Assembly (NCBI GenBank): GCA_043758755.1
Contig: JAYVMW010000009.1
Location: 1-64,000, forward strand
DNA: 64,000 nt
Origin: Solimicrobium sp043758755
GTDB lineage: Bacteria > Pseudomonadota > Gammaproteobacteria > Burkholderiales > Burkholderiaceae_D
Direction: 5' to 3'
The position numbers and the translations under genes were made by a program. Every line of letters starts with the position of its first letter. Within the stretch, counting starts at the first letter, position 1. Below, one piece after another: positions 8,726 through 17,129 of this stretch. The notes under the pieces were generated by a model. The model did no database searches and was not told where the DNA came from. It was given only the letters and a program-made list of their open reading frames with translations.

Positions 8726-10450
8726 ATGTATAACTTTCGCCGTCTGTTCGACCACCCCGGTTGGCTGAGTTTTGCAGTTCTGATCGCTCTGCACTATGCA
8801 TCGATACAGTTAAGTTTTTTTTGCGGCAAAACCCCGGATAACGAAGTCATCATCTGGCTGCCTAATTCCGTTTTGCTCATTGCCATTCTAAGGATGCGTC
8901 TGTCGTTGGGACTGCTGATGGCCCTGATCACCTTTGCCTCCAATACTGTCGCCAATTTACCGTCTGCGACTTTAAACGAAGCGCTGTTGCTGAGTTCAGT
9001 GAATCTGGCCGAAATCGGCATTACCGTCCTGATCATGCGCCTGACCGACTGCTCACCGAGTCTGTGTCGATTAAAGGATTTTTCCAATTTTTTCGTCGCT
9101 GGACCGTTGATCGGCTGTTTTGTCAGTGGTCTGCTCGGTGCTGCCGTGATCAGCGCCTACGGTTCCTCTGCATCCTACCTGACACTGATGCGGGTCTGGT
9201 GGTTTGATGACGGACTGGGATTGCTGATCTTTGCGCCGATGCTGATGCTGGCCAGCGATGTCTATGATCAAAATCCCAAATGGCGTCTGATCGACATGGC
9301 CATGTTGCTGATCATCGTCGCGATCATCGCCTCGATGTATTTCACTCTGCAGGCCGGGCAGGGAACAAATCCGCTTTCGCCAACCCTGATCATTCCGTTT
9401 GCGCTGCTGCTGGCTTTGCGGTTTGAAATGCTGTGGGTATCAATCGGCGTAGCCCTGATTGCACTGCTGATATCCAGAATGGTGGCACTGGGACTGAACC
9501 CGTTTGCCGACACGGATATGCATCATCCGATTATTCGCACCCAGGAATTCATTCTGACCATTTCGATCATCTGCATGGGCAGTTCGATATTCAGGAGGCA
9601 GTTACTGATCAATGAACGCGGTCTGGAACAGAAAGTGCAGGAGCGCACCGCTGAACTGGCGGCCAATCTGGTACAACTTAAAAACATGCAGGCCGAACTG
9701 GTGCAGTCGGCCAAGCTGGCTTCGCTGGGCTCGCTGGTGGCCGGGGTGGCGCATGAGCTGAACACGCCCATCGGTATCGTAGTCATGGCTACCTCGACGC
9801 TCAGGGAACATGTCAGGGAGCTGCTGGATCTGGTCAACCAACAGAAACTGAAGCGCTCCGAGCTGGAACAATTTACCGGATATCTGGTCGAAGAGAGTTA
9901 TTTAATTGAACGCAATATCAACCGTGCAGCGGATCTGGTCGACGCCTTTAAAAAGATTGCGGTCGGCCAGACCGGAGAAAAGCGCAGCAGCTTTGATCTG
10001 CTGCAGGACGTGACTGAATGTCTGATGCCACTGCTGCCGTTGATCAGCCAGAGAGGTTATGACCTGCATGTGGATATCCCCGAGCCGATACACATGGACA
10101 GTTATCCCGGTCAGCTCGAGCAGGTGATTGCTGCCTTGACCAATAACGCGCTGCTGCACGCCTTTGCCGGACGCGAGCATGGCCGGATTTTGATCCGGGC
10201 GCGCCAGGAAGGTAATCAGGTGCGGCTGGAATTTATCGACGATGGCGCCGGTATGAACGACCGGGTTGCAACGCGGATTTTTGTTCCGTTTTTTACTACC
10301 AGAATGGGTACCGGCAGCGGCGGACTTGGCATGTTTATCGTCAATAATATTGTTACCGGTGTTTTGGGTGGGAGTATCAGTTTTAAAACCGGGCCGATGC
10401 AGGGGGCACATTTTCAAATTGTGCTGCCGTTGTGTGCACCAATAGCCTGA
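8726..10450 (+). CDS. MASE1-domain sensor histidine kinase
   Basis: Integral-membrane sensor kinase of 574 aa. Residues about 10-290 are a multi-helix hydrophobic region with the character of the MASE1 sensor domain. A coiled-coil follows at about 295-335, and then a dimerisation/phosphoacceptor segment GVAHELNTPIG with the phosphorylated histidine at about H343. The ATPase domain has an N-box (TNNALLHAFAG), a G1 box (DDGAGM), an F-box (FFTTRMGTGSGGLG) and a G2 region. No receiver domain is attached and no response regulator gene is adjacent, so it is an orphan kinase here. It lies just upstream of the flagellin region; a link to motility is possible but not shown. The ligand is unknown. Confidence 0.88.
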   Translation: MYNFRRLFDHPGWLSFAVLIALHYASIQLSFFCGKTPDNEVIIWLPNSVLLIAILRMRLSLGLLMALITFASNTVANLPSATLNEALLLSSVNLAEIGITVLIMRLTDCSPSLCRLKDFSNFFVAGPLIGCFVSGLLGAAVISAYGSSASYLTLMRVWWFDDGLGLLIFAPMLMLASDVYDQNPKWRLIDMAMLLIIVAIIASMYFTLQAGQGTNPLSPTLIIPFALLLALRFEMLWVSIGVALIALLISRMVALGLNPFADTDMHHPIIRTQEFILTISIICMGSSIFRRQLLINERGLEQKVQERTAELAANLVQLKNMQAELVQSAKLASLGSLVAGVAHELNTPIGIVVMATSTLREHVRELLDLVNQQKLKRSELEQFTGYLVEESYLIERNINRAADLVDAFKKIAVGQTGEKRSSFDLLQDVTECLMPLLPLISQRGYDLHVDIPEPIHMDSYPGQLEQVIAALTNNALLHAFAGREHGRILIRARQEGNQVRLEFIDDGAGMNDRVATRIFVPFFTTRMGTGSGGLGMFIVNNIVTGVLGGSISFKTGPMQGAHFQIVLPLCAPIA

Positions 10451-10767
10451 TTTCATCGAAATAGAACTTCAACTGATCGCCAAAACCGCCATCATGAATA
10501 AATAACTTGAGGAAATTGGTTGTCAATATGGCTTTAATTTTGAGGAATTTATAAAAAAAATTACTTATTTGCACCCTAAAGTATTTTTAAAACCTGCCGA
10601 AGAGCGCGGTATCAGAAAAAACTTTAGCCCTGTTTTGATTTATTTATAGCTAAACTTTTTGAAGACCTGACCGATACCTGTAACAACGGCGGTCGAGTAG
10701 TCAAAGTAAGTCAGACCAAAGTTTGAGGCGAATCGCCATTTCAAATAACTTAGGTAAGGGGAACATC
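10451..10767. other. Non-coding region upstream of flagellin
   Basis: 317-nt A+T-rich gap between the sensor kinase and fliC. It holds the sigma-28 promoter at 10651-10677 and a ribosome site before 10768. A short reverse-strand frame across 10383-10574 overlaps the kinase gene and has no ribosome site that I can see. Nothing else convincing was found. Confidence 0.6.
10651..10677 (+). promoter_or_regulatory. Sigma-28 (FliA) promoter of fliC
   Basis: TAAA at 10651-10654, exactly 15 nt, then ACCGATAC at 10670-10677, against the class 3 flagellar consensus TAAA-N15-GCCGATAA. It lies about 90 nt upstream of the flagellin ATG. Confidence 0.82.
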
Positions 10768-12282
10768 ATGTTAGATGCAATCAACACAAATATTATTTCG
10801 TTACAGACCCAGAATAATTTGACGAATTCGCAGAATTCACTGTCAGAATCCATTAATCGCCTTTCTTCAGGTTTGAAAATTAATTCAGCTATGGATGATC
10901 CTGCTGGTTTGGCGATCGCCAGCCGTATGAAATCACAGGTGAACGGTTTAAATCAGGCTACTCAAAATGCCAATAATGGTGTTTCGATGTTGCAAACAGC
11001 TGATGGCGGTCTGGCAAGCACTACCGCACTTTTGCAAAGTATGCGTTCTTTGGCTGTGGAAGCTGCCAACGGCACCAACTCTTCAACTGATCTGGCTTCG
11101 CTGCAAACTGAAATTACCCAGTTACAGGCACAGGTTGGCCAGGTTTCGAGTCAAACTCAATACAACGGTATTAATCTGCTGGATGGTTCCGCTACGAATA
11201 CCCAGTTTCAGGTTGGCGCCAATGCTGGCCAAGTCATTAATGTGGCGATTCAGAGTGCTTCTGAAACCGCGTTAGGCAGCAACCAGTTGTCGTCCTTGGC
11301 AACTCCAACTGTTGCTACTGCCGCAAGTGCTCAAACTACCGGTTTGACTGCAATCAGTAACGGTCAAGCTGTTCAAAACATTACTATTCAGGGCACTTCC
11401 CCCACTGCTTCAACATTTAATGAACTTGCTGGCGTGAGCGCACAAAAAGTCGCAGCTGACATTAACACAGCTACTACAAATGGCGCTAATCCAACCGGAG
11501 TCTCTGCTACTGCGTCTACTGTAGCTACCCTGACTTTTGGTGCGACTGGTGTTCAAAGTATCACTTTGGGCGGTGCTTACAATGCAAGTGGTACCTTTAT
11601 CCAACCGCAGGCCATTTCGGCTTCATACACAGCTGGTGGCAGTTATCAGTCTATGGCCGATGCAATTAACAAGTATTCCGGTACAACTGGCGTAACAGCT
11701 ACCCTGGTGGCCAACAACGGCGGTATCACATTGTCAAATACCACTGGTGCAGACATTCAGGTAACTAACCAGAACGCTGCCGGCACTATGACCTTGACTG
11801 GCGGTTCCGGTGGTACACAAACACTGGCAATCAACTCGGGTACTAACGGTGCAACCGTCGCCGGAACCGTTGCCTTGAGCAGTGCAAGCGGTTTTGCCGC
11901 ATCCAGTTCTGCCGCAGGGTTCTTTGCGGTTGCCTCAGCAGGTAGTACCCTGAATACAGTGGCAACTATTGACGTGACAAAAACATTGAACGGTATTCCA
12001 ACCGGTGCAAACCAGGCTCTGGCGATCATTGATGGTGCTATTTCACAGGTCAATACCAATCGTGCTCAGATTGGTGCGTATGAAAACCGTTTTACCGCGA
12101 CAGTGGCCAACCTGCAGACTTCGACTTTGAATATTACTGCTGCATTAAGTACTGTTCAGGATACCAATTTTGCATCAGAAACAGCCAGTCTGTCACGTGG
12201 CCAGATTCTGCAGCAAGCTGGTACAGCGATGCTGGCGCAGGCTAATTCATTACCTAACGGTGTGCTGGCTTTACTCCGTTAA
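10768..12282 (+). CDS. fliC: Flagellin
   Basis: Filament subunit, exported through the flagellar type III system. From the ATG at 10768 the conserved N-terminal D0/D1 domain starts INTNIISLQTQNNL and includes the RLSSGLKINSAMDDPAGLAIA segment at about 31-53. The variable, Thr/Ala/Gly-rich centre (about 175-400) forms the surface-exposed D2/D3 region. The conserved C-terminal D0 helix ends QAGTAMLAQANSLPNGVLALLR. The length is 504 aa. The frame is open from 10723, but the family start and an AGGTAAGGGG ribosome site about 8 nt upstream support 10768. Transcription is from the sigma-28 promoter at 10651-10677; flaG follows. Confidence 0.96.
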   Translation: MLDAINTNIISLQTQNNLTNSQNSLSESINRLSSGLKINSAMDDPAGLAIASRMKSQVNGLNQATQNANNGVSMLQTADGGLASTTALLQSMRSLAVEAANGTNSSTDLASLQTEITQLQAQVGQVSSQTQYNGINLLDGSATNTQFQVGANAGQVINVAIQSASETALGSNQLSSLATPTVATAASAQTTGLTAISNGQAVQNITIQGTSPTASTFNELAGVSAQKVAADINTATTNGANPTGVSATASTVATLTFGATGVQSITLGGAYNASGTFIQPQAISASYTAGGSYQSMADAINKYSGTTGVTATLVANNGGITLSNTTGADIQVTNQNAAGTMTLTGGSGGTQTLAINSGTNGATVAGTVALSSASGFAASSSAAGFFAVASAGSTLNTVATIDVTKTLNGIPTGANQALAIIDGAISQVNTNRAQIGAYENRFTATVANLQTSTLNITAALSTVQDTNFASETASLSRGQILQQAGTAMLAQANSLPNGVLALLR

Positions 12283-12317
12283 ACTGAATCTGCTTAGCTA
12301 ATTGGGCTTTAGTTTTA

Positions 12318-12337
12318 CCCCCGGCCCAGGTCGGGGG
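12318..12337 (+). terminator. G+C-rich stem-loop between fliC and flaG
   Basis: CCCCCG (12318-12323) pairs with CGGGGG (12332-12337) around an 8-nt loop, 36 nt after the fliC stop. There is no T-run. It may act as a partial terminator or 3' stabiliser that keeps fliC expression far above flaG. Confidence 0.45.
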
Positions 12338-12359
12338 AAATCATTTGTAAGAGGCTATC

Positions 12360-12740
12360 ATGGACGTAAATGTCATTGGAAATTCTGTCGCCACTGATGT
12401 GCAGAGCGGTTCCGGGGTAACGCCACCCGTTGCTTATTCAGCTGTTACAAATCCTGCTGTTGAACCAGCTGCCACGCCTGAAGTTATTGCCACTGCTGCA
12501 ACTCCTCCTACGACTGAACAGGTCAAGAAGGCTGTTGAGAATATCAATGCATCACTTGCTGCAAATGGCAATGATCAAAACGTGCAGTTTGCCGTTGATC
12601 CAAACAGCAAGCGTGTGGTGATTCAGGTTATAGACCAGCAAACCAATAAAGTAATCCGGCAGGTTCCATCGGAAGAAATCATTCAGATGTCGTTAACTTT
12701 GGGGCAAAAATTGGGGCAGGTCATTAATCAGCAGGCGTAG
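12360..12740 (+). CDS. flaG: Flagellar protein FlaG
   Basis: 126-residue FlaG-family protein. The N-terminal half is low in complexity (Val/Pro/Thr/Ala). The C-terminal half (about 50-126) carries the FlaG domain pattern: NINASL, VQFAVDPNSKRVVIQVIDQQTNKVIRQVP, SEEIIQMS. In other bacteria FlaG affects filament length. It sits between flagellin and fliD, its usual place in polar flagellar clusters, 77 nt after fliC. Confidence 0.9.
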   Translation: MDVNVIGNSVATDVQSGSGVTPPVAYSAVTNPAVEPAATPEVIATAATPPTTEQVKKAVENINASLAANGNDQNVQFAVDPNSKRVVIQVIDQQTNKVIRQVPSEEIIQMSLTLGQKLGQVINQQA

Positions 12741-12790
12741 TTGCAGTTAAATTGGCAATAGAAACGGAATTCAGTTTCCTGGTAGGCAGT

Positions 12791-12826
12791 CGCTGGTTCA
12801 CTTTGAAAGTGAAGCGGTGTGTTTTT
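12791..12826 (+). terminator. Possible terminator after flaG
   Basis: TTCACTT (12797-12803) and AAGTGAA (12807-12813) form a perfect stem that can be extended by CGC/GCG pairs, followed by a gtgtgttttt tract at about 12817-12826. It lies 50-85 nt after flaG and before the fliD promoter. Confidence 0.45.
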
Positions 12827-12879
12827 GCGTTTACGTTTTGCAAAAGTCAAAACAACAAATAAAGCCTGAATTACAGCGC

Positions 12880-12906
12880 TAAAGTTCCCTTACCATCGAC
12901 CGATAA
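12880..12906 (+). promoter_or_regulatory. Sigma-28 (FliA) promoter of fliD
   Basis: TAAA at 12880-12883, exactly 15 nt, then ACCGATAA at 12899-12906, a near-perfect match to TAAA-N15-GCCGATAA. It is 42 nt upstream of the fliD ATG and probably drives fliD-fliS-fliT. Confidence 0.88.
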
Positions 12907-12947
12907 CTAGCTATAGTCATTTTATTTCGCAGTCGAGGAGAAGGTAA

Positions 12948-14987
12948 ATGAGCGACGTTTCCAGCACCACGTCAGCAGCCGGCGCCGCCATCATATCGTC
13001 AATGGGAATTGGCTCCGGGTTGAATGTCTCAAGCATTATCAGTCAGCTCATGGTAGTGCAGAACCAACCGGTGACTCTGCTGCAAAACCAGGAGGCGCAA
13101 GATCAGACTCTGGTAAGTAATTTCGGTCAATTGCAAAGCGCACTGGCGACCTTTCAGACTTCAATGCAAAATCTGAATAATGCCAGCAGTTTTCAGAGTG
13201 TTAATGCAGGGGTGGGTAACACTTCGGTGGCCACCGTAACTGCAAAACCCAATGCCACTACAGGCAGTTATTCACTTTTGGTCAACAAACTTGCGCAATC
13301 ACAGACTTTGGTGACTTCTGGTCAGGCCAACAGTACAAGTGCTATTGGTACAGGAACTATCTCGTTCAATTTCGGAACGATTTCCGGCGGTACCGACACC
13401 AGCGGAATATACAGTGGCGCAACATTTACCAATTCCGGTGCAGCCCCCAAGACAGTGACGATTGACAGTTCGAACGATTCACTAACGGGAATTGCGGCGG
13501 CAATCAATGCAGCCAATATCGGTGTGACCGCCAGCATTTTGAATGATGGCAGCAGCAATCCGGCACGCTTGTCACTGTCAGTGACCAATCCTGGAATGGC
13601 CAACAGTCTGCAGATTTCAGTCGCGGGAGACCCGGCGCTTTCGGGTCTGCTGAATCAGGATCCTCAGGGGACGCAGAATCTGACAGAAACTTCAGCTGCA
13701 CAAAATGCCCAGTTTAGCCTGAACGGAATTGCTATTACCAGTCCGACCAATACTGTTGCAAACACAATTTCCGGTGTGACTTTAAATTTGTTGTCCACGA
13801 ATACCACTCCGACAACATTATCAATATCGAAAAGCACCAGCGGTACTACCACTGCAATCAATTCGTTTGTCACAGCCTATAACACGATTCAAGGATTAAT
13901 TTCTTCTGCTACTGCCTACAATTCTGCAACCAAACAGTCAGGTCCATTGCAGGGGCAGAACAGTGTTAATTCGATTTTGAATCAGATGCAGGCAATTCTG
14001 GATGCGCCGGTTCCTGGTGCCCCGAATGCAATCTCAATGCTGGCTCAGGTTGGTGTGGGATTTAAAAGTGATGGCTCGTTGAGCGTCGATAACACCAAAC
14101 TGAGTGCCGCACTGGCCAGCAATCCTTCTGCGGTGGCCGGTCTGTTTTCTTCCACCGGAACCAGTTCGGATCCGCTCATCAGCTATATCGGCAGCAGTTC
14201 TTCCACAAAACCAGGATCCTACGGGGTTAATATTACTCAGCTGGCAACGCAGGGTAATACTACGGGAAGTACGGCAGCCAATCTGGTGATCACTGCAGGA
14301 ACAAATGATACCTTGCAGTTGACACTGGATGGTGTCACGGCCGATGTGACCCTGGCCGCCGGTACGTATACCAGCAGCGCCAGTCTGGCCAGCGCACTGC
14401 AAACGGCCATCAATAATACCAATGCGTTCAGTTCGGCCAATTTGTCAGCTTCAGTCAGCCAGAACGGCGGGATTTTATCGGTAGCATCGAATTCATATGG
14501 ATCCGTATCTCAGGCGACTATCACCGGCGGTAATGGAATGTCCTGGTTATTTGGTGCACCTGTCGCAACGGGCGGGCAGGATGTGGCAGGTACGATTAAC
14601 GGTGTACTTGCAACCGGAAAAGGTCAGATACTGACTGCATCTACGAATGATGCCTCGTCTGGGCTTTCTATGCAGGTGCTGGGAGGTGCGCTGGGCGCGC
14701 GTGGCACGATCAATTACACTCAGGGCTACGCCAATGCGCTTGATACTCTGATGACATCCGTATTGGGCAAAAATGGTCAGATTGCTTCAGTGACCGCGTC
14801 GCTGAATGCGACAATCAAAAATATGCAGAACTCCATTACCAGCCAAAACAATATCAATGCGCAGGTACAGACAGCGCTGCAGGCCGAATATACAGCGCTG
14901 GATGTGACTATGGGCAAGTTAAACAGTACGAGTACCTATATGACTCAGCAACTGGCTGCGCTGGCTGCCAACAGCGGCAGCAGCTAA
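12948..14987 (+). CDS. fliD: Flagellar hook-associated protein 2 (filament cap)
   Basis: Forms the pentameric cap under which flagellin folds at the filament tip. The N-terminal D0 region contains SSMGIGSGLNVSSIISQLM (about 19-37) followed by a coiled-coil with LLQNQEAQDQTL. The middle is a long Ser/Thr/Gly-rich section (about 100-560) with several repeat-like beta domains. The C-terminal coiled coil (about 600-670) includes INAQVQTALQAEYTALDVTMGKLNSTSTYMTQQL. At 679 aa it is longer than the E. coli protein (about 468 aa), because of an enlarged surface region. It has its own sigma-28 promoter, and a GAGGAGAAGG ribosome site precedes the start. fliS and fliT follow. Confidence 0.93.
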   Translation: MSDVSSTTSAAGAAIISSMGIGSGLNVSSIISQLMVVQNQPVTLLQNQEAQDQTLVSNFGQLQSALATFQTSMQNLNNASSFQSVNAGVGNTSVATVTAKPNATTGSYSLLVNKLAQSQTLVTSGQANSTSAIGTGTISFNFGTISGGTDTSGIYSGATFTNSGAAPKTVTIDSSNDSLTGIAAAINAANIGVTASILNDGSSNPARLSLSVTNPGMANSLQISVAGDPALSGLLNQDPQGTQNLTETSAAQNAQFSLNGIAITSPTNTVANTISGVTLNLLSTNTTPTTLSISKSTSGTTTAINSFVTAYNTIQGLISSATAYNSATKQSGPLQGQNSVNSILNQMQAILDAPVPGAPNAISMLAQVGVGFKSDGSLSVDNTKLSAALASNPSAVAGLFSSTGTSSDPLISYIGSSSSTKPGSYGVNITQLATQGNTTGSTAANLVITAGTNDTLQLTLDGVTADVTLAAGTYTSSASLASALQTAINNTNAFSSANLSASVSQNGGILSVASNSYGSVSQATITGGNGMSWLFGAPVATGGQDVAGTINGVLATGKGQILTASTNDASSGLSMQVLGGALGARGTINYTQGYANALDTLMTSVLGKNGQIASVTASLNATIKNMQNSITSQNNINAQVQTALQAEYTALDVTMGKLNSTSTYMTQQLAALAANSGSS

Positions 14988-15066
14988 GTCCATTTCATTA
15001 TTTGGCAACACTTATAGAATTTATTCCTGAATCAATCAGGAAGTAACAATTGAAAACGGGGAAATC

Positions 15067-15537
15067 ATGTTTGGATCATCTTCAAAATATGCAGCAAACG
15101 CCTATGCAAAAATCAGCATCGAAACCGGCGTTCTGGCGGCCGATCCGCACAAATTAACCGCCATGCTGTTTGATGGCGCCTTGATGGCGATCAGTAATGG
15201 TATTCAGCAGATCCAGAGCGGAAAGCTTCCAGAAAAAGGAAAATCGATAGCGCATGCGGTTTCGATTGTCGAGCGTGGTCTGCAGGCCAGCCTGAATAAG
15301 GAAGTGGGTGGCGAACTGGCGCAAAATCTGGATGCGCTGTATGGCTACATTGTGTCGCGGTTATTGCAAGGTAATATCCACAACGACCTGGCAAATCTCC
15401 GTGAAGCACATCAGTTATTGAGTGAGCTGCGCGGTGCCTGGGAGCAGATTGCGCCCAATAAAACTGAACAGCCTGCGCCTGTGGCGATGGCTCGCGATGG
15501 ATTGACGCCGCGCAAATCGACTTATGTTTCAGCATAG
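15067..15537 (+). CDS. fliS: Flagellin export chaperone FliS
   Basis: Cytoplasmic chaperone that binds the C-terminus of flagellin and prevents premature polymerisation. The 156-aa helical protein shows the family pattern YAKISIETGVLAADPHKLTAMLFDGAL at about 11-38 and the C-terminal LREAHQLLSELRGAWEQI near 116-133. The N-terminal part is typical; the C-terminus (about 135-156) is a variable tail. It is 79 nt after fliD and a GGGG-rich ribosome site precedes the ATG. Confidence 0.93.
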   Translation: MFGSSSKYAANAYAKISIETGVLAADPHKLTAMLFDGALMAISNGIQQIQSGKLPEKGKSIAHAVSIVERGLQASLNKEVGGELAQNLDALYGYIVSRLLQGNIHNDLANLREAHQLLSELRGAWEQIAPNKTEQPAPVAMARDGLTPRKSTYVSA

Positions 15538-15700
15538 AGTGCATCAACAAACGAACCTGCATTGCGCCGTAGATTAAGCACAGAAGTAGGGGGAAAATTG
15601 GCCCATAATCTACGCAGTAATGATTGCCGCAGGGTGCGAGAATAGTGAAATCAGGTTATTTCTGGCTGGATGAACAAAATTGATGTATTGAGGATGCAAA

Positions 15701-16042
15701 ATGAATAGTCAAGAGTTAATGTCAATTTACGAAAATGTAGCTGTAATTACGGGGCAAATGGTAGGCGCAGCACAGGAACATGACTGGCAGTTGCTGGCGG
15801 AGCTGGAAGACAGCTGTTCGGCTCAGGTGCGGGCAATCAGGGAAAACGACACACCGGTTGAGCTGGCGCAGGCCGACCAGATGAAAAAGGTTGATGTCAT
15901 CAAAAAGATCTTGGCCGATGACAGAAAAATCCGCGATATCACGCAGCCAAGAATGGCACAACTGACCGAGATGATGCGCCGTTCAAGTACCCAGGGAAAA
16001 CTGGCACGGGCCTATCAGCTCGATCATCGCCAGCCGGGATAA
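15701..16042 (+). CDS. fliT: Flagellar protein FliT
   Basis: 113-residue helical protein in the place of fliT, directly after fliS. FliT chaperones FliD and in enterics also restrains FlhDC. Sequence support is weaker than for its neighbours: FliT proteins are short and divergent, but the pattern (an N-terminal helix ending before GQMVGAAQEHDWQLLAELEDSC, then basic helices KKVDVIKKILADDRKIRD) fits. The 163-nt gap after fliS is larger than usual. A bidirectional terminator follows. Confidence 0.8.
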   Translation: MNSQELMSIYENVAVITGQMVGAAQEHDWQLLAELEDSCSAQVRAIRENDTPVELAQADQMKKVDVIKKILADDRKIRDITQPRMAQLTEMMRRSSTQGKLARAYQLDHRQPG

Positions 16043-16062
16043 ATCAGGCAAGACACGACGAT

Positions 16063-16101
16063 AAATAATGCGGTGGAACTCAACTCCACCGCATTATTTT
16101 T
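16063..16101. terminator. Bidirectional Rho-independent terminator
   Basis: ATAATGCGGTGGA (16065-16077) pairs perfectly with TCCACCGCATTAT (16085-16097) around a 7-nt loop, followed on the plus strand by a run of T and preceded on the other strand by A-rich sequence. It lies between the convergent fliT and the MBL-fold gene and serves both. Confidence 0.88.
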
Positions 16102-17064
16102 TTAAGGCAGCGAAACGTAATTCACAGGTATCCAGCCATACCCTTTGCCCTCGGTATGCAGATAACCCAAACCTGGAAACGACAGATGGGCCGATCCGAT
16201 CAGATAACCTTCTTTTGCTGCAGTGGCGTAGGCTTTTTCGCGTTCAGCGATGGCGGCCTTGTTGTCTGAATCAAAATGCACTGCAACGGATGGGCGTGCG
16301 AACTGCATTGCCGCCAGATGCATCAGGTCTCCCCATAATATTAATTTCTGCCCCTTGCTTTCAACCAGATAAATGGTGTGGCCAGGTGTATGACCGTAAG
16401 CGGCAATGGCTTTGACGCCAGGTACCAGATCCGTATTGCCTTCAAACGGTTTGAATTTGCCGGCGGCGATATATGGCTGGAACGCAGTCATGGCATGTTC
16501 AAAGCCGCCTTTGTTGTCGGCGCTTGCCTTGTCCATGTTGGCTTTGCTTAACCAGTAGTCGGCATCATGTTTGTCGGCGCGCACCACGGCGTTCGGGAAA
16601 ACGGCAGCGCCGTTGGCAGACAGACCGCCGATATGGTCGCCGTGCATGTGGGTGATATAAATTTCATCGACCTGTTCCAGCGCATATCCGGCCGCCTTGA
16701 TGTTGGCCACCAGCTTGCCCAGGGTCGGGCCGAAGAAACTGCCGGCGCCACTGTCGATCAATACCAGTTTGCTGCCGGTGTTGATCAGATAAGCGTTGAC
16801 TGAAGTATCAACCGGTACGGTCAAATGGTATTTTTTGATGGCTTTGTCAAAATCGGCAGGCTTGACGTCGACCAGCAGTTTGTCCATGGGCAGTTGCACG
16901 GTGCCGTCGGAAATGGCAGTGACTTCAAAGTCGCCCAGCATGACTCGGTAATAACCGGGGGCGGAAGATTTAACCATGGGTGCGGCAGCCTGGCTGCTGG
17001 CGGTAAACGCGAAAGTCGACACCAGTGCCAATGCGGCGTTGCGTAAAAAGGTTATGGGTTTCAA
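16102..17064 (-). CDS. Exported metallo-beta-lactamase-fold hydrolase
   Basis: 320-aa protein with a signal peptide (hydrophobic residues about 8-27, AxA-type cleavage near SSQAAA). The metal-binding motif HMHGDH is at about 139-144, a further metal His lies in GHTPGHT at about 228-234, and Asp in LWGDLMH near 247, so both zinc sites look complete. It is a member of the MBL-fold group that includes lactonases and other hydrolases; the substrate cannot be told. The start is a TTG at 17064 with an AGGAG site 7 nt upstream. It is read in the same direction as the decarboxylase, ATP-grasp and PLP genes and begins 65 nt after the last of them, so it may be the fourth gene of that operon. Confidence 0.85.
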   Translation of the reverse strand: MKPITFLRNAALALVSTFAFTASSQAAAPMVKSSAPGYYRVMLGDFEVTAISDGTVQLPMDKLLVDVKPADFDKAIKKYHLTVPVDTSVNAYLINTGSKLVLIDSGAGSFFGPTLGKLVANIKAAGYALEQVDEIYITHMHGDHIGGLSANGAAVFPNAVVRADKHDADYWLSKANMDKASADNKGGFEHAMTAFQPYIAAGKFKPFEGNTDLVPGVKAIAAYGHTPGHTIYLVESKGQKLILWGDLMHLAAMQFARPSVAVHFDSDNKAAIAEREKAYATAAKEGYLIGSAHLSFPGLGYLHTEGKGYGWIPVNYVSLP

Positions 17065-17129
17065 AGCAGTTCTCCTGTGAACAGAGCGGTTGGAGGGATG
17101 TTTTTATACTTAAAAACCCCGCCAATTTA

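Noticed and set aside
10383..10574. 63-residue reverse-strand open frame upstream of fliC
   Set aside because: Mostly A+T-rich, overlaps the kinase 3' end, no ribosome site or known family.
12797..12813. TTCACTT/AAGTGAA palindrome as an operator
   Set aside because: Better explained as part of a terminator-like stem after flaG because a T-rich tract follows.
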